Below are positions 33,864 through 43,004 of a stretch of DNA of 64,000 nucleotides, piece after piece. The stretch spans positions 1,612,001 to 1,676,000 of the forward strand of contig CBDCHL010000005.1 of NCBI GenBank assembly GCA_965217195.1. Reading direction: 5' to 3'. This stretch comes from UBA6623 sp965217195 (GTDB lineage Bacteria; Acidobacteriota; Terriglobia; Bryobacterales; UBA6623). The notes beneath the pieces were generated by a model that was not told the origin of the DNA, made no database searches, and worked only from the letters and a program-made list of their open reading frames with translations. The position numbers were made by a program, and so were the translations under genes. Numbering within the stretch: the stretch's first letter is position 1; each line of letters begins with the position of its first letter.

Positions 33864-35021
33864 ATGAGATCCGTTTCGGTCATTTCCACCGGGATGACCA
33901 ACTTCGGCACTTTTCCCGAGCTTTCGATTCGTGCCTTGGCCGTCGAAGCCGCCGACAACTGCCTCAGCGCAGTCGACGCCGATCCGAGCCGCGTCGAGGC
34001 CCTCTATGTCGGCAATTTCGCGGGGCCTTCCTTCGTCGGACAAAACCACCTTGCGCCGTGGATCGGCGGCGCCATAGGGCTCGAGGGCGTACCCTGCACT
34101 CGCTTCGAAGCCGCCTGTGCGTCAAGCGGGTCGGCGTTTTTCCATGCCTACGCGGGGGTCGCGGGCGGACTCTACAATCTCGTGTTGGTGCTGGGTGTGG
34201 AGCAGATGACACCCCAGACCACCGCCCGCACAACGGAAATCCTGGCCGCGGCCGGAGACGTCAGCGGCGAAGTCCGCGTCGGCTCGACCTTCCCGTCGAT
34301 TTTCGCCATGATCGCCCAGCGCCACATGCATCAATTCGGGACCACTCGCGAACACATGGCGGCTGTCGCGGTAAAGAACCATGCCAACGGAGCCTTGAAC
34401 CCCCGGGCGCAAATGCGTAAACCGATCACGATGGAAAAGGCGCTTGCCGGCCGGCCCGTCGCCGACCCCCTCACGATTTACGACTGCTCGCTCATCAGCG
34501 ACGGTGCGGCAGCCGTTCTGATTGGTTCCGAGGAGGTTGGGCGCGAGCTAAGTGATAAGCCCGTGCGCGTGCGCGGCGTTGCGCAGGCTTCCGCTCGGCT
34601 CGCTCTCGACGAAAAGCCCGACATCACGACTTTCACGGCCGTCCGCGGCGCGGCGGAAAAAGCGTACTCCATGGCCTGCCTCGGACCCAAGGAAATCGAT
34701 TTCGCTGAGCTGCATGACTGCTTCACGATCGCCGAGATCATTGCCCTGGAAGACCTAGGTTTCGTGCCCCGCGGCCATGGCGGACCCGCCACGCTGGAAG
34801 GCCACACGGCTCTAGACGCCGACCTCCCCGTCAACTCCGACGGCGGCTTGAAATCCAAAGGGCACCCGGTTGGCGCAACCGGTGTCGCTCAGATCTGCGA
34901 AGTTGTCGGCCAAATCCGCGGCGAATGCGGCGAGCGTCAAATCCCCCAGGCCGGGGTGGGGCTCACCCAAAACCTAGGCGGGGCGGGAGCGACCTGCGTG
35001 GTGGGAGTCTTCTCGGCATGA
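33864..35021 (+). CDS. Thiolase family protein (SCP2-type acetyl-CoA acetyltransferase-like)
   Basis: This 385-residue protein is a thiolase of the SCP-x/SCP2 type, which cleaves or forms beta-ketoacyl-CoA. The catalytic Cys is C85 in FEAACASSGSAF. His residues are in ELHDCFTIAE and GHPVGATG near the C-terminus. The usual second Cys of classical thiolases is replaced by the GGAGATCVV end, as in SCP2-type members. I chose the ATG at 33864 since the upstream frame lacks family residues. The next gene, a DUF35 protein, overlaps its stop codon, the normal pairing for these thiolases. Confidence 0.9.
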   Translation: MRSVSVISTGMTNFGTFPELSIRALAVEAADNCLSAVDADPSRVEALYVGNFAGPSFVGQNHLAPWIGGAIGLEGVPCTRFEAACASSGSAFFHAYAGVAGGLYNLVLVLGVEQMTPQTTARTTEILAAAGDVSGEVRVGSTFPSIFAMIAQRHMHQFGTTREHMAAVAVKNHANGALNPRAQMRKPITMEKALAGRPVADPLTIYDCSLISDGAAAVLIGSEEVGRELSDKPVRVRGVAQASARLALDEKPDITTFTAVRGAAEKAYSMACLGPKEIDFAELHDCFTIAEIIALEDLGFVPRGHGGPATLEGHTALDADLPVNSDGGLKSKGHPVGATGVAQICEVVGQIRGECGERQIPQAGVGLTQNLGGAGATCVVGVFSA

Positions 35022-35251
35022 GCGCAATCGAGGTGAGCTCTGCGGCTAAGGTTTATTCGGTAACGAAACTCCACTCCGCCGCCGAGGCCTTCGAGAAGGA
35101 CCTGCCCTTTCAAGTCGCCATCGTCGAGTTTGCCGACGGCTCCCGCAAGACTATCCGCATCCGAGGCGCTGATGTCGCAATCGACGATCCGGTCGAAGCC
35201 CTCGAACACTCCGACGGCGTTTGGTACTTCGGGAAAGCCCACACGGGCTAG
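35018..35251 (+). CDS. DUF35 OB-fold protein lacking the zinc ribbon
   Basis: The ATG at 35018 overlaps the thiolase stop (ATGA). The 77-residue product has the OB-fold part of DUF35 proteins: FQVAIVEFADGSRKTIRIRG, DPVEALEHSDGVWYFG. Full DUF35/ChsH2-type partners also carry an N-terminal rubredoxin-like zinc ribbon with four Cys; none is present here. It likely binds the thiolase as an accessory subunit. The short form may be natural or the ribbon may be supplied elsewhere. Confidence 0.75.
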   Translation: MSAIEVSSAAKVYSVTKLHSAAEAFEKDLPFQVAIVEFADGSRKTIRIRGADVAIDDPVEALEHSDGVWYFGKAHTG

Positions 35252-35500
35252 AGCAGTTTGCGGATCTGGATTCACGATGCGCTTGACCCGCGGGCACGAG
35301 CCGCGACGCGGATACGGTTGACGGCCTCGGCTATGGCCCTGCCCGGCCGCTGATCCCCGGGGCCATCAGAGCGTTGCCACGCATGTGACAACGGACCCGT
35401 GTCCTCGGGGGATGGGGGCCGCAGCCTCGACAGTCCTCGGGACGAAGGCCGGGCGCAGGTCGCCAACGCCGCGCTGAGATCCAGGCTCCCGGTGTTTCGA
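35252..35500. other. Convergent gap between DUF35 and uvrA
   Basis: No gene or clear terminator is seen in these 249 bases. Both transcripts end here. Confidence 0.4.
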
Positions 35501-38305
35501 TCAAAGCACTTCCCGCAAATACCGCCCCGTGTAGGAATCATCGCAACGAGCTACCTTTTCCGGAGTGCCTTCGACCACAATATGCCCGCCGCCCTCGCCG
35601 CCTTCCGGACCTAGATCGATGATCCAATCTGCGTTCTTGATGACATCGAGGTTGTGCTCGACCACCAGTACGCTGCCGCCGTTGTTGAGCAACTTCCGGA
35701 ACGCTGCCAGCAGCTTCGCGATGTCGTCGAAATGCAGGCCGGTCGTGGGCTCGTCGAATAGGTAAAGCGTCCCTTCACACTTTGACTGCGCGACGTGACC
35801 CGCCAGCTTGACCCGTTGCGCCTCACCACCCGACAACGTGGTTGCCGATTGCCCCAACCGCAAATAGCCGAGGCCGACTTCGGCCAAGCAGGACAGCTTT
35901 CTTACGATGACCGGCACGTGGACGAAGAACTTCAAAGCCTCATCCACGGTCATGCGCAGGACATCGTGGATGTTCTTTCCCTGGTAGCGAACTTCCAGAA
36001 CGTCGCTCTTGTAGCGCTTTCCGTCGCAGTCTTCGCAGACCAAGGCCACATCCGCGAGGAATTGCATTTCGACCGTTACCGTCCCGTCGCCTTGGCAAGT
36101 TTCGCACCGGCCGCCGGGGATATTGAACGAGAAGTTGCCGGGCGAAAGGCCCCGCCTTTGCGCATCCGCGGTAGCGGCGAAGACCGCACGCACTGCGTCG
36201 AAAGCTTTGACATAGGTCACGGGATTGGATCGCGGCGAACGACCGATCGGCGATTGGTCGACAAGAACGACCTCGTCCACCATTGCTGCGCCGGTGATTC
36301 GGCGGCACGGCAGGCGCAGGATTTCCTGATCCGAAGATTCGCCAAGCCGGCGTTTCTTAACGGCCGTCAGCGCGCCGTGGATCACATCGTGAACCAGCGT
36401 CGACTTGCCGGACCCGGAGACGCCCGTCACCACCGTCATCAGATCCAACGGTATCGACACATTCAGATTTTTCAGGTTGTTGGCCACTGCACCACTGAAC
36501 TTGAGCTTCTTGCGGGCCTTCGGCTTACGCCGCTTTTCCGGCACGGCAATTATGAAGTCGCCGCGCAGATACAGAGCCGTGAGCGACCGGCTGCCGTTGG
36601 ACACCAGGTCGGTGTAGGACCCTTCGAAAATGACCTTCCCCCCTCGTTCGCCCGCGCCCGGCCCCAAGTCGACAATATAGTCGGCGGCGCGCATCATCTC
36701 AGCGTCATGCTCCACGACAACAATCGTGTTGCCCAAATCCCGAAGTCCCGCCAGGCTCTGAATCAGCCGATTCGTGTCTCTGGCGTGCAAGCCGATCGAT
36801 GGTTCGTCCAATACGTAGCAAGTGCCCACCAGTCGCGAACCGAGCGAGGTCGCCAACTGGATTCGCTGCGCCTCACCGCCGGAAAGCGTCGATGTGAGTC
36901 GGTCGAGCGTCAGATAGTCTAACCCGACGTCGTTCAAGAAAGTCAGCCGATGGCGAATGTCTTCCACGAGTTGTCCCGCAATCGCCAACTGCTCGCCTTC
37001 CGGCTGCCAAGTATCGAAGAACTGCTTCGCCGCGGCCAAGTCCAGAGCCGTCACCTCACCGATGGTCTTACCGCCCAAGCGTACGTTCAGCGCTTCGGGC
37101 CGCAACCGCCCGCCCCGGCACATCGGACACAACGTGTAGCCCCGGTACCGCGCCATGAAGATCCGAACGTGCATCTTGTATTTCTTGCGCTCCAGATACG
37201 CGAAGAAACCCTCAATGCCGCCGAACCCTTCACCCCCACGAAGGACAAAATCGACCTCTTCCGGGCTCAGTTCGTGATAGGGAACCGAAAGACGAACTCC
37301 CGCCGCCTTCGCGCTCTCGACGAGCGCCTTCTGAAAGCGTTTGTAGCGCGGCTTAGTAAAGGGATCGACCGCTCCCTGCCGCAGCGTTTTGAATTTGTCG
37401 GGGACCACCAAGTCGAGGTCATAGTCGACCGTGTTCCCGAAACCCTGGCATTGCGGACAAGCACCGAAAGGGCTGTTGAAGCTGAACAATCGTGGCTCAG
37501 GCTCGAGATACTCGATGCCGCAATCGCGGCATTCGAATCGCTCACTAAACCAAAGGCGTTCGGGTGGAACCGCCGACGCTTTCTCGAACACGACCTCCCG
37601 AGCTTCGCGATAGCAGGTTTCGACGGCATCGACCACGCGCGCGTGCAGATCCGGAGCGATCGCCAGCCGATCGACCAGCGCGTAGACGGACCTTTCGAAA
37701 TCAACATCCAACAGCGATTCCGGGGTCGAGAATTCGAAAACGTTCCCGCCTTGGAAGAGCCTATTGAATCCCTTGGCACGAAGATCCGCCAAGCGGACTT
37801 TCAGCTCCTCGGTCAGGCCGGAAACCGTCCCGCCCTGCACCGGAAACAGAACATACCAGCGCGAGCCCGTAGGCAGGGCGACAATTTTTGCCGCGACTTG
37901 GTCGACCGGGTCTTTCGAAATCGGTCGCCTGCATTTCCGACATGTGGTCTCGCCGGCGCGGGCGTACAGAAGTCTGAGAAAATCGTAGATCTCGGTCGCA
38001 GTCGCCACCGTCGAGCGAGGGTTGCGCGTGGTGTTCTTTTGCCGAATCGCAACCGCCGGGGCAATCCCCCCGATGTGCTCCACATCAGGCTTTTCGATGC
38101 GCTCGAGGAATTGACGAGCATACGTGGAAAGCGACTCGACATAGCGACGCTGCCCTTCCGCATAAATCGTGTCGAACACCAGCGAAGACTTACCGGAACC
38201 CGACACGCCGGTCACCACGATCAACTTTTCGTGCGGTAGCCGGAGGCTGATGTTCCGAAGATTGTGGACCCGCGCGCCTCGAATGTCGAGATAGTCCTGC
38301 GACAA
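35501..38305 (-). CDS. uvrA: Excinuclease ABC subunit A
   Basis: UvrA is the damage-sensing ATPase dimer of nucleotide excision repair. The 934-residue protein has two ABC modules: Walker A GVSGSGKSS at about 33-41 and GVSGSGKST in the second half, each with an LSGGEAQR signature and Walker B (YVLDEPSIGL, YLFDEPTTGL). Zinc-binding Cys sets are CRKC, the CRDCG...CPQC pair and CETCQGDG...CEDC. Conserved UvrA phrases are QRRYVESLSTYARQFL, PRSTVATATEIYDFLRLL and NFSFNIPGGRCETC. It stands alone, 134 bases from motB. Confidence 0.97.
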   Translation of the reverse strand: MSQDYLDIRGARVHNLRNISLRLPHEKLIVVTGVSGSGKSSLVFDTIYAEGQRRYVESLSTYARQFLERIEKPDVEHIGGIAPAVAIRQKNTTRNPRSTVATATEIYDFLRLLYARAGETTCRKCRRPISKDPVDQVAAKIVALPTGSRWYVLFPVQGGTVSGLTEELKVRLADLRAKGFNRLFQGGNVFEFSTPESLLDVDFERSVYALVDRLAIAPDLHARVVDAVETCYREAREVVFEKASAVPPERLWFSERFECRDCGIEYLEPEPRLFSFNSPFGACPQCQGFGNTVDYDLDLVVPDKFKTLRQGAVDPFTKPRYKRFQKALVESAKAAGVRLSVPYHELSPEEVDFVLRGGEGFGGIEGFFAYLERKKYKMHVRIFMARYRGYTLCPMCRGGRLRPEALNVRLGGKTIGEVTALDLAAAKQFFDTWQPEGEQLAIAGQLVEDIRHRLTFLNDVGLDYLTLDRLTSTLSGGEAQRIQLATSLGSRLVGTCYVLDEPSIGLHARDTNRLIQSLAGLRDLGNTIVVVEHDAEMMRAADYIVDLGPGAGERGGKVIFEGSYTDLVSNGSRSLTALYLRGDFIIAVPEKRRKPKARKKLKFSGAVANNLKNLNVSIPLDLMTVVTGVSGSGKSTLVHDVIHGALTAVKKRRLGESSDQEILRLPCRRITGAAMVDEVVLVDQSPIGRSPRSNPVTYVKAFDAVRAVFAATADAQRRGLSPGNFSFNIPGGRCETCQGDGTVTVEMQFLADVALVCEDCDGKRYKSDVLEVRYQGKNIHDVLRMTVDEALKFFVHVPVIVRKLSCLAEVGLGYLRLGQSATTLSGGEAQRVKLAGHVAQSKCEGTLYLFDEPTTGLHFDDIAKLLAAFRKLLNNGGSVLVVEHNLDVIKNADWIIDLGPEGGEGGGHIVVEGTPEKVARCDDSYTGRYLREVL

Positions 38306-38439
38306 GGTTGAACTCTCTGGAAAGGTTGGATCCCGGTCCCGGCCCGGGACTTATTATAGGGACTCGCCGTGGAGAGTCCCCTGGTCGTCCACGACCTGAA
38401 CTACATCCCGAAAGAGCGGGGACCGAGGCCGGCGCGGCA

Positions 38440-39156
38440 CTAGCTGCCGGGGTTTTCCGCCGTCAAGACCACTATATCGACGCGGCGGTTCTTAGCTCGG
38501 TTTTGCACACTGTTGTTGGGCACGAGCGGCTGATACTCGCCGTATCCCGCGGCAGAGAGACGCTCAACCGGCAGCGAACTCTCGTTGACCAAGAACTGCA
38601 AAACCGCGATCGCCCGAGCTGTCGCAAGTTGCCAGTTCGAAGGGTACTTCTTCGTCCGGATCGGTGTATCGTCGGTGTGCCCTTCGAGCCTAACCGGGCG
38701 CGAGTTCCGCGCCAGCGTGCGGCCGACCTTCCGCATGATTCCGCGGGCTTCGAATCCCAGTTGCGCTCGGCCCGGCGCGAACAATGCCGACTCCGTGAGG
38801 CTCAAAACCAACCCCCGCGGTTCAATGGAAATCGTGACCTTGCCGCTTTCAATTTCAGGAAGGAGTTCGGCCTCGAATTGAGGTTCCAACTCATCCAGCG
38901 CGCGCCGCAAGTTGTCGAGCGACTCTACCGAAGAGTCCTTCTCAAGGTCCTCCGCTAATGCGTAGCGGCGAGACTCGGTGTCCCCTAGTCGGTCCACCAA
39001 GGCGTGGAACGTCGCCGCGAACGACCGCATCTTCGACGGATCCATGGTCGAAGAGGAAAACAATACGACAAAGAACGCGAAGAGCAGGGTGATGAAATCC
39101 GCGTACGAGACCAGCCAGCGATCGTGATTCTCTTCGCTATAAACCCGTCTACGCAT
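38440..39156 (-). CDS. MotB-like flagellar motor/OmpA-domain protein
   Basis: The 238-residue protein starts at ATG 39156. A single N-terminal helix with the MotB plug pattern (VSYADFITLLFAFFVVLFS, residues 16-34) carries the Asp that in MotB lines the proton channel. A coiled, charged region follows. The C-terminal OmpA/MotB peptidoglycan-binding domain has VRLEGHTDDTPI, NWQLATARA and NRAKNRRVDIVVL. The usual partner MotA is not adjacent, nor are other flagellar genes, so it may serve a stator encoded elsewhere or a non-flagellar ExbBD/TolQR-like motor. Confidence 0.85.
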   Translation of the reverse strand: MRRRVYSEENHDRWLVSYADFITLLFAFFVVLFSSSTMDPSKMRSFAATFHALVDRLGDTESRRYALAEDLEKDSSVESLDNLRRALDELEPQFEAELLPEIESGKVTISIEPRGLVLSLTESALFAPGRAQLGFEARGIMRKVGRTLARNSRPVRLEGHTDDTPIRTKKYPSNWQLATARAIAVLQFLVNESSLPVERLSAAGYGEYQPLVPNNSVQNRAKNRRVDIVVLTAENPGS

Positions 39157-39446
39157 GGGGCCGCTTAGCTCATATCGGCCCTCGGAACGCGGAAGTGAAT
39201 CAGCAAGTAGTCCGGTAGCGGCCGGCACTCGTGTCCGTCCAAGGCGATAGTCATGATCGGTTCTTGGGTTCGCACCCGAAGACTGCATAGTCAGGTGACC
39301 GTACCGCCCGGCAGGCGCAGCCCGGAATACCACCCAGCTTGAGATGCGGCCGGACGGCAGGCGTCGCGGCCTGCACGGCAAACTATTCAACGGTTCGGAA
39401 GAGCACGCTCAGCGGATCGGGGTACGCCGGCGTGCGATGGCGGGAA

Positions 39447-39650
39447 TCACGAATCGGCTTTATCGGCCGCACGGAAGTGGTAGGTTTCGATATTCTCGGT
39501 CAATCCGATGTCGGGAAATTCTATATCGAGGGCGTTGCCCTGGTCCCGAACGGCTTTGACTACGCCGACGGCCCCGGCGGGAATGCGGTAGCGGCGCACC
39601 GCTCCGATCGCCTCAACCAGGCCGCCTTCTTTGATTGCTTCCGTAGACAT
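39447..39650 (-). CDS. Small DUF4926-like protein
   Basis: The 67-residue product (MSTEAIKEGGLVEAIGAV, RYRIPAGAVGVVKAVRDQG, ALDIEFPD) has the short beta-barrel look of DUF4926/KOW-like proteins, with a Gly-Val-Val-Lys-x-Val core. Its gene lies between motB and the Hfq-like gene on the same strand, about 290 bases from motB. Function unknown. Confidence 0.55.
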   Translation of the reverse strand: MSTEAIKEGGLVEAIGAVRRYRIPAGAVGVVKAVRDQGNALDIEFPDIGLTENIETYHFRAADKADS

Positions 39651-39719
39651 AGATGACTCCTTCTGAAGTGAATTTCTTACTGTGGCGGGCGGCCGAACCC
39701 GTAAGCCGGCCGGTTGCCT

Positions 39720-40154
39720 CTAGGCCCCCTGAGCTTGTCCGTTTGCTCCGCCACGGCCGTTCGTTTGGCTCGTCTCGTGCGTTTCAGCATCCTCATCCGC
39801 ATCGTCGTCGTCGGAGCCGTTGTCGGCTTCGTCTTGCTTGTAGAGGTATTTGATTCCGTCTTTGTAGACCAACAAATTCGGCCCCTCGCCACGGCTCAAT
39901 TTCAGACAGCTTCGGTCATACCATTCGATGATCCCGAATAACTCCTCTCCGTCGCGCAACACCACCACCATGGGCGTGCGGTTCTGCATCTGCTTGATGT
40001 AGTAAAAACTCTCGGCGTGCGTTTGGTCCGGGGGCGCCGAGCGTTTTTGGCGCTGGCTCCGCGGCGGCCGCTTGCGGCGGTTCATCTGTTCTTTCACTTC
40101 ATCGAGCGACGGGCGAATCAGCCTACGGTGGGAGGAGTCAGCAGAGTCCTTCAT
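39720..40154 (-). CDS. hfq: Hfq-like RNA chaperone with basic N-terminus and acidic tail
   Basis: The 144-residue protein starts at ATG 40154. Residues about 45-108 form an Sm/Hfq-type domain: ESFYYIKQMQNRTPMVVVL, RDGEELFGIIEWYDRSCLKL and NLLVYKDGIKYLYK. Residues 8-42 are strongly basic (RRLIRPS, NRRKRPPRSQRQKRS), and the tail has SDDDDADEDAE. Bacterial Hfq is normally about 80-100 residues; extensions at both ends are unusual. It should bind sRNA/mRNA U-rich ends as a hexamer. An elaborate palindrome lies about 170-210 bases upstream. It is downstream of holB on the same strand. Confidence 0.8.
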   Translation of the reverse strand: MKDSADSSHRRLIRPSLDEVKEQMNRRKRPPRSQRQKRSAPPDQTHAESFYYIKQMQNRTPMVVVLRDGEELFGIIEWYDRSCLKLSRGEGPNLLVYKDGIKYLYKQDEADNGSDDDDADEDAETHETSQTNGRGGANGQAQGA

Positions 40155-40320
40155 GAACAAACCTCTCCAGTAAGATCCGGCTCCGGTAAGGGAGCAAGGA
40201 TTAGCCGGCAACGCTAGGGGCGCCTGTACGTCGTGTATTTGAAATCCAACGGAGGATTCCGGTTTCGTCCGATCGAAAGAGGGGGGCGAAAACTCGCGAA
40301 CAGAAGCGCGAAGCCGTTTC

Positions 40321-40368
40321 TGCCGGCCGACTTATCTTATGGATATCACATATCCGGACCGGCCGGCA
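40321..40368. promoter_or_regulatory. Nested inverted repeat upstream of the Hfq-like gene
   Basis: Outer arms TGCCGGCC (40321-40328) and GGCCGGCA (40361-40368) enclose an inner perfect palindrome GGATAT-CAC-ATATCC (40341-40355). The whole sits between holB and the Hfq-like gene. The inner part is AT-rich in a GC-rich setting and looks like an operator; the full structure could also fold as RNA in the leader. Confidence 0.6.
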
Positions 40369-40427
40369 ACGCGGCCGAGCGAGCGTTGGAGGGCGAGTCC
40401 CCCGGAGGTGTTCCATTGCTCTCCCGA

Positions 40428-41516
40428 TTAGCCCGTTGAGGCGTCGGCGCGTAACGTAAGCGCGAACGACTCGAGCGCGATCTGCTTTTGAATATTTCGG
40501 CGCTCAAGACGGCGCATTTCGTCGATTTCAACGACCGCCTTCTCAACCCACGGAAAAGAGATCCGGCTTGCGAGCTGTCGTATCCGATCCACCACATCCA
40601 TGTTGATCAAATCATCGCGCCCGAGTTTGGAGTGGATCAGGTCCTGGAGCAGCCCATAGAGGGAGTCTGTCAATGTTTCCAGCGGGTCGCCGCCGCGGCG
40701 GGCCGCGCTTTGGGTCGCCGGCAACAGCTCAATAAAAGGGTCTTCGCCCGCGGCGGTCCCCAGCACCGTCAGCATCGCTTCACGCCGCCGGGTATAAGCT
40801 TCCACGTCGAGGTTCAGTGCACGCCCGGGGCTACCTTGCGCCCAACCCGCCAACCGCGCATGCTCCCCGGAGTCAATCTCAGGCCGGGTGGCGAAAAATT
40901 GCGCCATCTCTTCGGTTGAAAGCGGCCCAAAGTGAAACGGGATGGAACGCGATCGGATGGTCGGCAACAAGTCGAACGGGTTTTCCGCCGTGAGAATGAT
41001 CGTCAGCGTCGGCGCGGGTTCTTCGAGAGTCTTGAGCAACGAGTTGGCGGCTTCCTCGTTGGCCCGATCGGCGTGATCAACCACGAAGAATCGCCGACGC
41101 CCCTCAGAAGGGCCAAAGCGTGCCGCCTCACGTAAACGCCGCGCCTGCTCGATTGTGATCATCCGTAGCGGCCCATCAGGGGGAAAAATCAACAAATCCG
41201 GGTGCGTGGAGACGATTAGAGGATTGTCGAGCCGCTTCGCGGCCGGCATTTTGAGACGCTCGGCGAAGATCTGCTCAATGGGTTCGGTCGAAAGATCCGC
41301 ATTGAGCATCCGTCGGCAATTCGAGCAAGTCCCGCAAGGGTCTGCCGCGGGTCCCTGGTCACAGTTCGCAGCCGCTGCGAGCAAGCGTGCCGCTGTCCCT
41401 TTACCGACTCCGCGCGGGCCACTGAACAGCAACGTCTGCGGCAAGCGCTGCTCCGCGACCATGCCGCGCAGCACGTCGACAATGCGCGAGTTTCCGAAAA
41501 ACGTGTCAAAACTCAT
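40428..41516 (-). CDS. holB: DNA polymerase III delta-prime subunit
   Basis: HolB is the delta-prime part of the clamp loader. The 362-residue protein shows the Walker A GPRGVGKGTAARLL (33-46), a zinc-binding Cys cluster (CDQG..CGTCSNCRR), FFVVDHADRANEEAANSLLK (Walker B/sensor area) and the Arg-rich TIRSRSIPF. A C-terminal clamp-loader collar domain follows. Length is normal. No tmk gene is adjacent. The start ATG at 41516 matches the family N-terminus (FDTFFGNSRIV). Confidence 0.95.
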   Translation of the reverse strand: MSFDTFFGNSRIVDVLRGMVAEQRLPQTLLFSGPRGVGKGTAARLLAAAANCDQGPAADPCGTCSNCRRMLNADLSTEPIEQIFAERLKMPAAKRLDNPLIVSTHPDLLIFPPDGPLRMITIEQARRLREAARFGPSEGRRRFFVVDHADRANEEAANSLLKTLEEPAPTLTIILTAENPFDLLPTIRSRSIPFHFGPLSTEEMAQFFATRPEIDSGEHARLAGWAQGSPGRALNLDVEAYTRRREAMLTVLGTAAGEDPFIELLPATQSAARRGGDPLETLTDSLYGLLQDLIHSKLGRDDLINMDVVDRIRQLASRISFPWVEKAVVEIDEMRRLERRNIQKQIALESFALTLRADASTG

Positions 41517-41699
41517 CAGCAGAAGACCCGCGGATCACAAACGAAGAGAGGATCGCCACGCCGACCCCGAATGGCGTTCGCCCGACCGGCTTGTCACTAT
41601 GGTAGCCAAGCCGAAACCCGTTGAGGTGACCGGGCGCGGGCCGAGCGGCTTCGCGAGACGCTCACAGGACAAAGCGGCGGGATAGGCGTCAGAGCTAAC

Positions 41700-43004
41700 C
41701 TACCGAACAGCGAGCGCTTCCTCTCGCAGCCTTTCCATCCGTTCCACGCCCTGTCCAAACGGCGCCGGCGCGGTCGCGACTCCGGGCGAATCCGCGTGCA
41801 CGATAACGACTCCCGACTCCGTCACAAAGTGTCCCCGGCGTCTATCTTCCTCCGAGTCAAGGCCAATCTCGGTGTAATCCGGCAGCCGAACGCCGGTATC
41901 CACAATCGCCCGCCGCACACGACTATGGCGGCCCACGGTAACACGGGGGAAGAGGATAGCCTGCTCGACCTCCGCGTAGCCGTTAACGCGAACTCCGGGA
42001 GAAAGGATGCTGTTCGTCACGGGAGCCCCCGAAACGACGCAACCTGCACAAACCATCGAATTGACTCCAACACCGACGCGCCGCCCATTCTCGGAGACCA
42101 CGAACTTCGCCGGGGGGTACTGCGGTTGATAAGTTCGCAACGGCCAAGCGTCTTCGTACAGATTGAAAGCCGGGTCGGCGCCGACCAGATCCATGCTCGC
42201 CTCGAAATAGGCATCGAGAGTTCCGATATCCCGCCAATATGGAGACTCGTTGCGATTCTCGTCGACAAAGTCGTAGGCGAACACCCGCTCGCCCTCCGCA
42301 ACCATCCGCGGTATGACGTCTTTTCCGAAATCGTGTGTGCTGTTACCCGCGGCATGATCGACCTCGAGCGCAGCGAGAAGAGCCCGCGTGGAAAACAGGT
42401 AGATCCCCATCGACGCGCTGCACATCGCAGCATTCGAACGGGACCGCGCCGGCGATTCATGCCGCGGTTTTTCCTCGAACCCGCGGATGCGAAAGTCCTC
42501 GTCGGCTTCGACCACCCCAAAACGCTTCGCCTCGCCCGGTGTGACCAGCGTCGTCCCCACCGTAACATTGGCTCCTCGCTCGCGGTGCCAATCGAACATC
42601 CGTTGGTAATTCATCTTGTAGACGTGATCCGCCGCGAGGATCAGCGTGCCGACCGGATCGTCGGCCTCAATGCTGCGCGCGTTTTGAAACACCGCGTCGG
42701 CCGTGCCGAGATACCAGTCTTCGCTCACGCGCTGGGTCGGCGGCAAGATCTCGATCATCTCGCCCACCTCGGGTGAAAGGATGTTCCACGCCTGTCGAAC
42801 ATGCCGGTTGAGCGTCAGTGCCTTGTACTGCGTCAGGATGTAGATGCGCCGAAGTCCCGAGTTCAAACAATTCGAAAGCGTGATGTCGATGATGCGATAG
42901 ATGCCCCCGAACGGAACAGCCGGTTTGGCAATCTCGCTCGTGAGTGGATGCAGCCTTTCGCCCGCCCCGCCGGCAAGCATGATCGTTAGAATCTTGGGTC
43001 CCAC
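41700..43004 (-). CDS. glgC: Glucose-1-phosphate adenylyltransferase
   Basis: GlgC makes ADP-glucose for glycogen synthesis. Family motifs are MLAGGAGERLHPLT (nucleotide loop), KPAVPFGGIYRIIDITLSNC, QYKALTLNRHV, GTADAVFQN, ADHVYKMNY, GFEEKP, SPYWRDIGTLDAYFEA and the C-terminal left-handed beta-helix (SILSPGVRVNG, HSRVRRAIVDTGVRLP). The best start is unclear: GTG 43004 gives VGPKILTIML, and ATG 42980 is inside it. The frame itself runs to 43079 without family residues. It is the only glycogen gene in the window. Confidence 0.94.
   Translation of the reverse strand: MGPKILTIMLAGGAGERLHPLTSEIAKPAVPFGGIYRIIDITLSNCLNSGLRRIYILTQYKALTLNRHVRQAWNILSPEVGEMIEILPPTQRVSEDWYLGTADAVFQNARSIEADDPVGTLILAADHVYKMNYQRMFDWHRERGANVTVGTTLVTPGEAKRFGVVEADEDFRIRGFEEKPRHESPARSRSNAAMCSASMGIYLFSTRALLAALEVDHAAGNSTHDFGKDVIPRMVAEGERVFAYDFVDENRNESPYWRDIGTLDAYFEASMDLVGADPAFNLYEDAWPLRTYQPQYPPAKFVVSENGRRVGVGVNSMVCAGCVVSGAPVTNSILSPGVRVNGYAEVEQAILFPRVTVGRHSRVRRAIVDTGVRLPDYTEIGLDSEEDRRRGHFVTESGVVIVHADSPGVATAPAPFGQGVERMERLREEALAVR

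Noticed and set aside
36950..38239. 430-codon plus-strand frame opposite uvrA
   Set aside because: Shadow of the conserved UvrA frame.
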